NCBI RefSeq assembly: GCF_009389715.1
Contig: NW_024067736.1
Span: 124,001-188,000 of the forward strand
DNA length: 64,000 bases
Direction: 5' to 3'
DNA from: Phoenix dactylifera
Lineage: Eukaryota > Streptophyta > Magnoliopsida > Arecales > Arecaceae
Shown in pieces: positions 9,812 to 18,592 of this stretch. The notes under the pieces are model-generated. The model had not been told where the DNA came from. It did no database searches and saw only the letters and a list, made by a program, of their open reading frames with translations. Each line of letters begins with the position of its first letter. Within the stretch, counting starts at the first letter, position 1. Made by a program: the position numbers and the translations under genes.

Positions 9812-10560
9812 GAGCGGAATTTCCTGAGGCCTAACCCTCGGATGCCTGGCCTAGCGTCGGAAGAATTTCCTGAGGCCTAACCCTCGGATGCCTGGCTTAG
9901 CGCCGGAAGAATTTCCTGAGGCCTAACCCTCGGATGCCTGGCTTAGTGCCGGAAGAATTTCCTGAGGCCTAACCCTCGGATGCCTGGCCTAGTGCCAGAA
10001 GAATTTTCTGAGGCCTAACCCTCGGATGCCTGGCTTAGCGCCGGAAGAATTTCCTGAGGCCTAACCCTCGGATGCCTGGCTTAGTGCCGGAGGAATTTCC
10101 TGAGGCCTAACCCTCGGATGCCTGGCCTAGCGCCGGAAGAATTTCCTGAGGCCTAACCCTCGGATGCCTGGCTTAGCGCCGGAAGAATTTCCTGAGGCCT
10201 AACCCTCGGATGCCTGGCTTAGTGCCGGAAGAATTTCCTGAGGCCTAACCCTCGGATGCCTGGCCTAGTGCCGGAAGAATTTCCTGAGGCCTAACCCTCG
10301 GATGCCTGGCCTAGTGCCGGAAGAATTTCCTGAGGCCCAACCCTCGGATGCCTGGCTTAGCGCCGGAAGAATTTCCCGAGGCCTAACCCTCGGATGCCTG
10401 GCTTAGTGCCGGAAGAATTTCCTGAGGCCTAACCCTCGGATGCCCGGCTTAGCGCCGGAAGAAGTTCCTGAGGCCTAACCCTCGGATGCCTGGCTTAGCG
10501 CCGGAAGAATTTCCTGAGGCCTAACCCTCAGATACCTGGCCTAGCGCCAGAAGAATTTCA
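9812..10560 (+). repeat. 46-bp tandem array, about sixteen copies
   Basis: The unit is about 46 bp, of the form CGGAAGAATTTCCTGAGGCC followed by TAACCCTCGGATGCCTGGC and TTAGCGC, beginning around 9858 and 9904 and repeating to about 10555. Variation is mostly T/C (CTTAG/CCTAG, GCGCC/GTGCC). The unit is clearly related to the first third of the neighbouring 121-bp unit, especially the two 124-bp variants, so one array was derived from the other. Confidence 0.96.
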
Positions 10561-10721
10561 AGAGTCGGGAGTCAGCGAGACGCTACCAAGAGTTAAAAAG
10601 AAGAAGGACGAAAGTGAAATGAAGAAACTCTATTTGCATTAACTTTCATTGTTTCAGGGCCGAGACCCATACAACTTGGCAAAACGCCAATACACAAAGA
10701 AAAGAACAAAAATACAGAAGG

Positions 10722-13090
10722 TCAGCTTGGAGGAACCCCCGGGTCGGGAACGCCGGGCACGTCCGCAGGGGGTAGGGAGGCGGTTGGAGAATCAGCAGGC
10801 AATGGCGCCGGAGAGGAGTCTAGAAGAGAGATCCCACTCAGGTCAATTTCGGGGTACTTAGCCGACACCCTTGTCAGGCCTTCCTCGAAGCCTAAGATAA
10901 AGGAGTCGGACCCCACGTCCGACATATCACGGACGAACTCGTCAGACTGACGATAGGCCTGTACTGCCTCCGACATATCACGGGTGAACTCGGCGGACTG
11001 ACGATAAGCCTGTACCGCCTGACGCCCGATTTCCGCACTCTTCTCGGCCAGCGCCGCCTCTGCCCGCTCCATAATCTGAGCTTTCGCCTCCAAGACCTTC
11101 GCCACAATTCGGTCGTCCGCCTCGGAGGAGACCCTCAGCAGATCAGCCTGAGCCTCCTTGTGCTTCGCCTCGGCAGCAATGCGAGCAGCCTCAGCCTCCT
11201 CCAGGCGCGAATGAAGCTCCTGGTCGCTCGCGCGGGACTTCTCCAAGGCCGACTCCAATTCGCCCAGCTTGGCTTCAAGAGACCGGGTTCGGTTGCGGGC
11301 GTTGTCGGCTGACCGCTGGGCCTTCTCCCACCTCTCCCGGTAGTCGGCAGCCTTCCGGGACTGCTTCTCGGCCCGCTCCTCCGCCTTCTTGATCTCGCCC
11401 TCGAGACCCGAGGCAACCTTGAGTTGCTCCTGAGCCTCCAACAGTTGCTTCTCGAGGGTCACGAAGCCGAGTGCCCGCTCTTCGGCCACCTGGAGCCTCA
11501 TCTCGAGGTCCCTGGTCGTCCTCCCCGCCGCAGCCTGACCTCCCTCCTCTACTGCCTTCAGTCGGCTCTCGGCCCTCGCCAGAAGCCTCGCCTGTTCCTC
11601 GTAGCACTCCTCCAGGCGGATCATGTACTGGGCGAGCTAAGAGATAGGAAAAATGAGAGCGTCAGGCGGGGATCAACAGAGCCTATAAATGATGAAAGCG
11701 ACCAAAAGAACACTCACCGACATGAGACAGACGCAGCTGGCAGCCCCAATGTCAGTGACCCTCATCTCCCGGACCTGCCTGCGGTCCTTCTCCAGCAGCA
11801 CCGTCTCGATGAGGTTTCGGGCGCCGGCGAAAGTGAAGGCCGACCCCGACTTCTCCCCGGAGTCGGACGGTGGTTCTGCAGCCTTACCCTTACCCATCGC
11901 TTGGGGAAGAGTCATGCTGACCATGCTCGGGGCGGGGACCGCCCCTGGAATTGACAGGGTCCCGCTCGGCCGGGGCCTCGGCGCGTCCCTCCTCGTATCA
12001 TCCGGAGCCGACCGAGTCGAAGGCTGGGCTGGGGACCGATCACGTTCGACCCGTCCATCTCGGGCGCGCCCGGGTGATGCCTCCGGAAAAACGGTAGTCT
12101 CGGCATCGGAGGGCTGATACAGCATCAACTGTCGGTCCGCACCCGCGGCGTCCCCCTGATCGGTGGGTCCGGACCCGTCTGTCGGCGTCGGAGTCGCCTG
12201 CCGGCGGGACTTCTTCGCCGGTGGGGCCCCGCTCGGAGGAGCTCGTTTCTTCCTCCGGATTGCTTCCAGTAGGGACGCCCTACCAACAGCCGTTGCCTTG
12301 TCCGACCGCATGACGTCGTCGATCTCTGCAAAAAGGACGAGGTGGTCGGAGGTTGAGAAACTGAAGGAAAGAACGAGACGAAAGAGGAGAAAAGAGCTAG
12401 AAAAGGAACGGTGGCGGGCTCACGGTCAGCGGGGACCGAGCTCAGACCGACGTTCACCAAGGTATCCTCGGAAATAAGGCGAGCCACCGGGGGGAGCCGG
12501 CCCTCGGCAACCAACCCCTTCAAGACGGCGACGCCATCTGATTCCTCCCTCGACAACCTCGATAGGCCAATCGGGGACTTCATCGGCGTCTCCCAGGTTG
12601 CCCTGATTCCCCAAGAGGGATCTGCGTCAACGAAAAAAAAAAGCCCCTTCCAGCCGTGAATGGAGGTAGGAGCCTCCTTGACGAGGCCGCACCCTCGCCG
12701 CGCCGCAAAGCACCACCACCCTTTGTCCTGGGGGTGGCCGCTCAGGCCGTAGCATTCCCAAAAGACATTCAGGGTGGCGGGAACCTCGTGCATGCGGCAG
12801 AGAACCTGAAAGGCCGTCAGGGCGCGCCATGAGTTCGGCACCAGTTGCGTCGGCGCAACTCTTAAACCCCGAAGCACCTGAACGACTAAGTCCGAGGGGG
12901 GAAAGCGAAACCCGGCCTGAAGAATGCCCTCATTGATGGCAACCTTCCCTGGAGGAGGATGGGACATCCTCTCCTCAGGCCCCGGGAGCGTAACATTGCA
13001 GGCCTCGGGAAGGTGGTATCGAGCCACGAACCTATCTAGGTCTTCGGCGACCAGCTCCGACTTAATGCGGTCTGCTCTCACTTCGTCCAT
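10722..13090 (-). CDS. Antisense gene of Tat element: putative gypsy-type transposon domain plus coiled coil
   Basis: Three exons on the minus strand are predicted: 13090-12424, 12325-11718 and 11636-10722. Introns start GTGAGC and GTGAGT and end TGCAG and CTTAG. Exon lengths 667, 608 and 915 sum to 2190 nt, giving 729 aa plus stop with all phases closing. Residues about 27-175 match the plant 'putative gypsy type transposon' domain (the family Pfam calls Transposase_28, PF04195): look for PGPEERMSHPPPGKVAI, LVPNSWRALTAFQVL and GWWCFAARRG. Exon 2 encodes a Pro/Arg-rich linker with basic KKSRR. Exon 3 encodes an Ala/Glu/Lys/Arg-rich long coiled coil and a short acidic tail. Antisense ORFs between pol and the 3' LTR are known in the Tat clade, but their function is not. 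The splice model is my inference from motif and phase. Confidence 0.8.
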
Positions 13091-13352
13091 CCCTAATGGC
13101 CAGTGAATCTACGGTCAGGACGGGGTCAAGAAGGGGGAAAGGACCGGAACGACTGGAGTACACTAATACAAAAGGAGAAAGTATGGAGAGCCTTAAATTG
13201 AAGAATGGGGCAACTCACCGGAAGGGAAGGAAGAACGGCTCCGAGAGCGTCAAAGGAGGAGCAAGCGAACAGTCCGACGGCAATGACGGCAGCGCAATGG
13301 AGAAACTCGAAGATGTCTGTAAAGAGAGAGGCGGACGGAGGAGGGCCCCCGG

Positions 13353-13359
13353 TTAAATA
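13353..13359 (-). promoter_or_regulatory. Candidate TATA box for the antisense gene
   Basis: TATTTAA reads on the minus strand about 265 bp upstream of the antisense ATG (13090), embedded in GC-rich sequence. It would give a leader of roughly 230 nt. Motif is a weaker variant of the TATA consensus. Confidence 0.4.
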
Positions 13360-13609
13360 GGCGGAAAGGTGGGTAACGCCTCGGTGACGCCAGAGGACGC
13401 CTGGCTGCCGAAGGGTCGCTCGCGCCCCAAAGGCGAATCGACGCCATTAAGGAAGGATGTCCGCCGAAATCCTCAGACTGCCAGGTCAGCAACAACCGCC
13501 ATACGCCATAAAGAAGGCGGGGAGCTCGAAGCGCGCGCGCCTCTCCGAGGGATGGCGGCAATCTCGAAGCATCACTCCCTTCACCCGTTCCCCTTCTGGT
13601 TCCAGGCTT

Positions 13610-13621
13610 GGAAGTGGGAGG
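13610..13621 (+). other. Polypurine tract
   Basis: GGAAGTGGGAGG lies four bases (CTAC) before the 3' LTR. This is where plus-strand DNA synthesis is primed in LTR retrotransposons. Confidence 0.75.
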
Positions 13622-13625
13622 CTAC

Positions 13626-14474
13626 TGTTACGGGGGAACTTAGCCACCATGCCCCACGTGACCGGCACGCGCGCCCAGGAAGACTACGGCAGCCCCTTGA
13701 TCCAGCAATCCGACCCCGAGTCGGACATCTTCGGCTCCGCAGCCCGACCCCGAGTCGGCAGCCCCTTGATCCAGCAATCCGACCCCGAGTCGGACATCTT
13801 CGGCTCCGCAGCCCGACCCCGAGTCGGCAGCCCCTTGATCCAGCAATCCGACCCCGAGTCAGATATCTTCGGCTCCGCAGCCCGACCCCGAGTCGGCTGC
13901 CCCTTGATCCAGCAATCCAACCCCGAGTCGGACATCTTCGTCTCCGCAGCCCGACCCCGAGCCGGACATCTCTCGACAACGACAGGCTATTCCCCAGAGG
14001 CACGCCGCAGCCTCCTGCTCCACTACTCCCTGCAACGGTTGTATCTGGCGCTGCTCCACGATCCCCTGTAACAGCCGTACAAGGCGGAGCTCCACTACGC
14101 CCTGTCATGGCCGTACCCAGCGCTGCCCCACGACGCCCTGTAACGGCCGTGTCAGTGGCAGCTCCATCGTGCCCCACGATGACGAACCCCCCTGAAAGAC
14201 CCCCAGCCTGGTATATATGCGGCTGGGAGGAGGAGGGGGGAATAAGCAAGAACTTCCAGAGCATTCTCTTACTTGCTACTATTATCTCTCCTTCTCCCCC
14301 AATCTCCTCTGACTTGATCGTCGGAGGGCCCCCGCCACCCCAGTGGTGGTGCGAGGCTTGCTTGCAGGTTCCCCGGTGGAAGGTGGAGCGCAATCAACAC
14401 CAACCAAGGCAACTCAAACGGAACCCCGTTCACACCGCTGTGCCAATCGTTCTCGGTTTGGACCACCAGCAACA
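13626..14474 (+). repeat. 3' LTR (849 bp)
   Basis: It matches 1198-2045. Differences seen by eye: G to A in GAGTCGGATATC, G to A in AATCCGACCCC, one extra G near 14110, one fewer C near 14200, a G-run change (GGGGGGG versus GGGGGGAA) near 14238, A to G in CCCACCACC, and C to T in GTTCCCGG. The five substitutions are all transitions. Confidence 0.96.
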
Positions 14475-14497
14475 ATATATATATATATATATATATA
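14475..14497. repeat. (AT)n microsatellite, right flank of retrotransposon
   Basis: The microsatellite interrupted at 1197 continues here for about 23 bp before unique sequence starts. The first five bases, ATATA, repeat those before the 5' LTR. Confidence 0.95.
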
Positions 14498-15462
14498 AAT
14501 AAGGGAGGCCGGAAGTGTTGCCCTCATCAAGTTAAGTGTTCAAATTTATTTAAATTTAATCACAAGCGCCACGATCGGCTCACGGTTAGACTCTATGAAC
14601 TCGTATTACAGTGTCTTCCTAGTACACATAAGCTATGGGCCGAGTTCGCTCTCATATTATATTTTATAATCCAAGACTTCATCCAAAAAGGCTAGTGAGA
14701 ATGTATTTTTTTGATTTTTTAATTCTATATAAGTATATAAGATCTTTTCGATGAATAACCGATGTAAGACTAAATACATATCATATCCACATGAGTCCTC
14801 ACATAAAAAAAAAAAAAAGGCCCAAGTAGGGGGTATGTGATCCAATCAATACCAAACACAAGTCAGCTTGTCGGCAGTTGAAGCTCCACCATCTATTCAA
14901 AGATAACGGCCAAAAGCCTCGACGACAAATGCCAGTGGAGGCGATGGTTGAAAAAAGGAGAAGGTAGAACAGAGCAAAACAAGAAATCCTTTTCCTCCGA
15001 GCGATTTCTAGCTACTTTTTTGGCCGGCAGTCGTGATTCCAAAATGTAGGAAAAAGAACAAAGAAAGGAGAAGAAGATCACAGTGCTACCTCGGCTTTGG
15101 AGGCGTCGGCAACCCCAATTTCTGGCAAGCACAATGACAGGCAACTGTGAACTCAACGAAAAAGAAAGAAGAAGAAAGAAAGGAAAAGAAAAGATAGAGC
15201 TTGAGGTGGAGGGCTAAAGGGGGTCGGGAGGTGGTTATATAGAGGAGGCAAGCCTCCCTTGACTCTCAAAAGTCGGGAGTCGGATGGAGAAGACGACTCC
15301 CACTCTGTTTTACCCTCTCTTTTTTTATGTGAGCTTGGGCTGGGCCAAGCTAGAGTCACTGGTCAAGCGGACCGGGCCTTGACTGGGCGATTACAGGAAA
15401 AGCAACCACCCGGCTTTTAAAGAGAATTTACAAAAGTTTAGGCGGATAGTTGCAAGAAAGAA

Positions 15463-15503
<41 letters not shown>

Positions 15504-16447
15504 GCGGCGCCGAGATACAAAGAGCATGACAACGGGGAAAAGCAAGAAATGCTGGGAGGAAAAACACCTAGATACTCCTTAAGCAAAAGCGGTGCTAAGT
15601 CTGAAAAAGTAAGAAATCCTCTTTTCAAGTGAAGCAGATTGAAATCCCTCAGCGAGGTACGAGTAGGCTAGTATCTCAGTTGGATCTTTGAACACAAGGC
15701 GTGGACTGTGTTCCATCCACCATCAATGCACAGTTCAGCACCATACAAACAAACGCATTCATTATAAGTTGCGATTTACACTTTCCATCTTGTTATGTTG
15801 TTGGATGAGTACTTGAATACTTCTCCTAGGGAAAATGGATGGTCGGGCTGCAAGGGGGCTGGCCTCTCTTATGGAGAAGGAATTCTGGCTCCAAGCATAG
15901 TACCTTGATACCATTTCTCCGGTTGCACTTTCGATACTATTTGTGCCCCCCCACGCCTACGAAGGATAGTTGTGCGATGAATTGCAATCACCTTCTTGCA
16001 ACCACCTGACCCGCGATTTCTGGCATCACAGCAGTTCTTGCCTCATTAACAAGAGACCGTAATATGCCAAGTTGTGTCTCAGTTCTTGCACCAAATTTGC
16101 TTCAAGTCCACCCTCCTCGGCCTCTTTGTATTGAGATCCATAATCTTGAGTTCCAATGCTCCAGGTTGATCAAAAAATGCCAATAATGGATCTCAACATC
16201 TGTGGGCGGCCGAGAATTTGGATTTAATACCAGAACAAATATATATGTTTAATGAAATCATTTAGTATCCTAACTTCTAATTTCCATAAAGGATCGATCC
16301 TTCAAAGTTCTCATTTCGTAGTGCAATAGCTAGATGTCGTCTCAAGCCGAATCATTCCGAATACTTTTGTCGAGCTTAGCCTGACCAGAGTTGGCCCATA
16401 CACTCCTTCACCACGACCCCAATATCATCACGAACAACTTGTTCAAC
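14498..16447. other. Intergenic stretch, no gene recognised
   Basis: Contains a poly(A) run at about 14805, AG-rich low complexity near 15150-15200, a TATA-like TTATATAGAGG near 15236 and the 40-G run at 15463. Some of 14820-15420 has the look of LTR sequence (short GC and AG blocks), but no paired LTR or coding domain is visible. Short open frames here have no recognisable motif. Confidence 0.4.
15463..15502 (+). repeat. Poly(G) run of 40 bases
   Basis: An uninterrupted G homopolymer follows AAGAAAGAA and ends in TGCGGCGCC. Such a run can form G-quadruplex structure. Exact length is prone to assembly or sequencing error. Confidence 0.9.
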
Positions 16448-17177
16448 GAAGGTGAATGGGCTACTGTGACGGGGTCTTCGAGAGCAGGAGAGCTCCTCTA
16501 AGGGTTATGGTGGATAGAGCTATACGGTTAGCCGACAAAGTCTCCAAGGCTATTGTGACGGTTTCATCTGGGTTGGCTAAGGACATCTGAGTCTCCCCCA
16601 TCGCTGTTACAGCATTTAGATATGCACTCACTTCCGGGTAGCCTACATCCTCCGGCCACCTTAAGGTGAACTTTGATGGCAACTTGTCCGCTAGTGGAGG
16701 AGGCACGGATGTTGTCTTTGTGCTTAGGGATCATGAGGCCAGGCTGATCGCGGCGGGAGGGCGGCGCATCTTCGAGTCATTTATTTTGGAGGCGGAGCTC
16801 AGGGCCGCTTGGGAGGGCATCTCCTATGCGAGGCGAGTTCTGGAGGTTCATTGCACTGTCCTGGAGGGGGATTCAGTGCAGGTGGTTGAGTGAATTCTAT
16901 AGGAGGGGTCAGGGGCTCTCGATCGTCCGTTTGTCGAGGAAATCCGGCGATTACTGCAGGAGTGCGATGTATTCAGTATTGTGAATGTATTTCTGAAGAC
17001 GAACAGAGCTGCAGACTGGGTCACCTCTTTTGCTGCTCATTATTCTAAAGGGATCTTTTGGACTCGGTGCGCTCCAGTACCTCCACCGTTGTGGGGTATT
17101 TTGTCTTTTAACTCAGTTGGCTATGTCATGCGAGACTAATGTGAGCTGCCGGTATATCAAAAAAAAAAAAAAAAAAC
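16448..17177 (+). mobile_element. 5'-truncated LINE, RNase H end with poly(A) tail
   Basis: The conceptual frame contains LNFDGNLSASGGG, VLRDHEARLIAAGGRR, ELRAAWEGISYARRVLE and LEGDSVQVVE. These are blocks of the C-terminal RNase H domain found on plant L1-type LINEs (RVT_3 type). Upstream, VVDRA-like sequence near 16508 matches the linker of the better copy at 61371-62562. In-frame stops and shifts are present, so it is dead. It ends in a 19-A tail at 17159-17177. Confidence 0.8.
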
Positions 17178-17958
17178 TTGAGATAAGTCTTGTACATACA
17201 GTAAACAGAGAAAGTTATGAACTATATTCTATACAATATTGGATCGGATGCATGCATCTATCAATCTAAAACCGAGCCCAATCTGTTGCGGTCCAAACCA
17301 AGCCTTACTTGAAACTTAAGCCGAGTCCATTGCTTAGCGCCTTAAGCTGGGTGCATGAGTGCATTCTAGGACCGTACAAACGTCATGGTTTAAATTATAT
17401 CGTACGGCATCACAGAGTGAACATTGAGTGGATGTCCATCAAAATCACTAGTGCAATTTAACACGAAATTGTAGAAAAAATTGAAACCCTGCCATCCATT
17501 TTGCTTGCATTGGATTCGGCTGCTGCTGACAATGTAGAACGCAAGCAGGCAGTCATCCATCCATCCACTTGATGATCCTGTAGAAATTAGATGTCCCTAT
17601 TTTGTTTCCGTTAATTTTTCATTCTTATGAAGCCAATTTGGATGGTCTGGCCCGTTATTCTTCTTTATGGGCCTCATAGCCCATGCAAGAGGCGACCCAT
17701 CCCAGTCATGTACATTTCAAAAATCCGTATGGAAACAAATGGTGGTTATGTTGTGAGAGGACTAACTCCTGTCCTACCTTCCTCTCTGCAGTTTCTCGCT
17801 TCTGCCGTTTTGGCAAAAAAAAAAACAAAGAGAAGAAAGCATCCCAGCCTCAGCATCCAATTAAGGGAACCAACCATATCAACATGGGGATCTCAGAATC
17901 CAAGCTGAAAAAGACGTCACGAGACCATATCCAATTCCTTTGGAACCAACCCATTTCC
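17178..17958. other. Intergenic stretch, no gene recognised
   Basis: Unique AT-rich sequence with a short plus open frame around 17627-17908 that matches nothing known. No RNA gene or transposon terminus seen. Confidence 0.4.
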
Positions 17959-18012
17959 AAAGGACAAGAAGGAATAATACCCAAAAAAAAAAAAAAAAGG
18001 ACAAGAAGGAAT
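17959..18012 (+). mobile_element. Minute poly(A) insertion with 17-bp target duplication
   Basis: AAAGGACAAGAAGGAAT occurs at 17959-17975 and again at 17996-18012. Between the copies lies only AATACCC plus about 13-16 A. This is the layout of a LINE-mediated insertion reduced to the tail. Confidence 0.7.
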
Positions 18013-18469
18013 CTTACTAACATGGAAGGATGCTTTCTTTATAAGCCCACTTCTCGTCAGTTTATAGTCAGTCCTCGTTTTGATAAATACTAGAAACTAG
18101 GGTCATTCAAAAAAATATAACGACAAGAACAAAGTGACAACACGAGGGGTAAAGCAGAAATATTATACCACTCTAGTGTAAATACATCAATAAGATTCAG
18201 AGCGCAAGAGATCTCGAAGCTGTCGGAGAGCTGATGAGAGGGAGATGAAGCTTCCTATATGGTTGGCAACATGAGGAGCTATCTAGTCCATTGCACTATT
18301 AGTGAATGAGCGCCCTTTAATCTTGTCTCCTAGTTAGTAATCCATTAAACTACCATTTTAGAGTCACCCTCTAAGATAATGTGAGGTGTTCGAAGAACCA
18401 AAGTAGTATAAGTGTGTCCTTCCCAAGACCCATTGCATACTTTAAAGTTGTAAAACCTAATCTCTAATT

Positions 18470-18592
18470 TATATATCTTACACCACACCTTCAATTTCGC
18501 AGCTTTCCAAACTTAAATTATCGAATGCACATCGTAAGACTCAAACCTTACACCTTAAAAGAGGGTATCAAACTGCTGAGCTATGCACTGAT
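18470..18592 (-). mobile_element. tRNA-derived SINE
   Basis: On the minus strand TAGCTCAGCAG (18583-18573) fits an RNA polymerase III A box. GGTTTGAGTCT (18547-18537) fits a B box 26 bp further. The T-arm-like part is followed by a non-tRNA tail (AAGTTTGGAAAGCTGCG). The 3' limit is uncertain and I found no convincing target duplication. Confidence 0.55.

Larger units (their letters stand above)
1198..14474 (+). mobile_element. Complete Ty3/gypsy Tat-lineage LTR retrotransposon
   Basis: The element runs TG...CA between two near-identical LTRs (1198-2045 and 13626-14474). It is flanked by ATATA on each side, a 5-bp target duplication that is ambiguous because the target is (AT)n. Inside are a primer binding site, an intact gag-protease-RT-RNase H-second RNase H-integrase ORF, a long 3' region with two tandem arrays and an antisense gene, and a polypurine tract. 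The second RNase H between the RT-linked RNase H and integrase, and the long 3' region with an antisense ORF, are established features of the Tat clade (Ogre/Retand/TatII-like). By eye the LTRs differ by five transitions and three 1-bp indels (about 0.6% substitutions), so the insertion is recent. All coding parts are open, so it may be autonomous. Confidence 0.95.

Noticed and set aside
8711..10560. Regular repeats suggesting a CRISPR array
   Set aside because: Units are contiguous with no unique spacers and lie within a plant retrotransposon.
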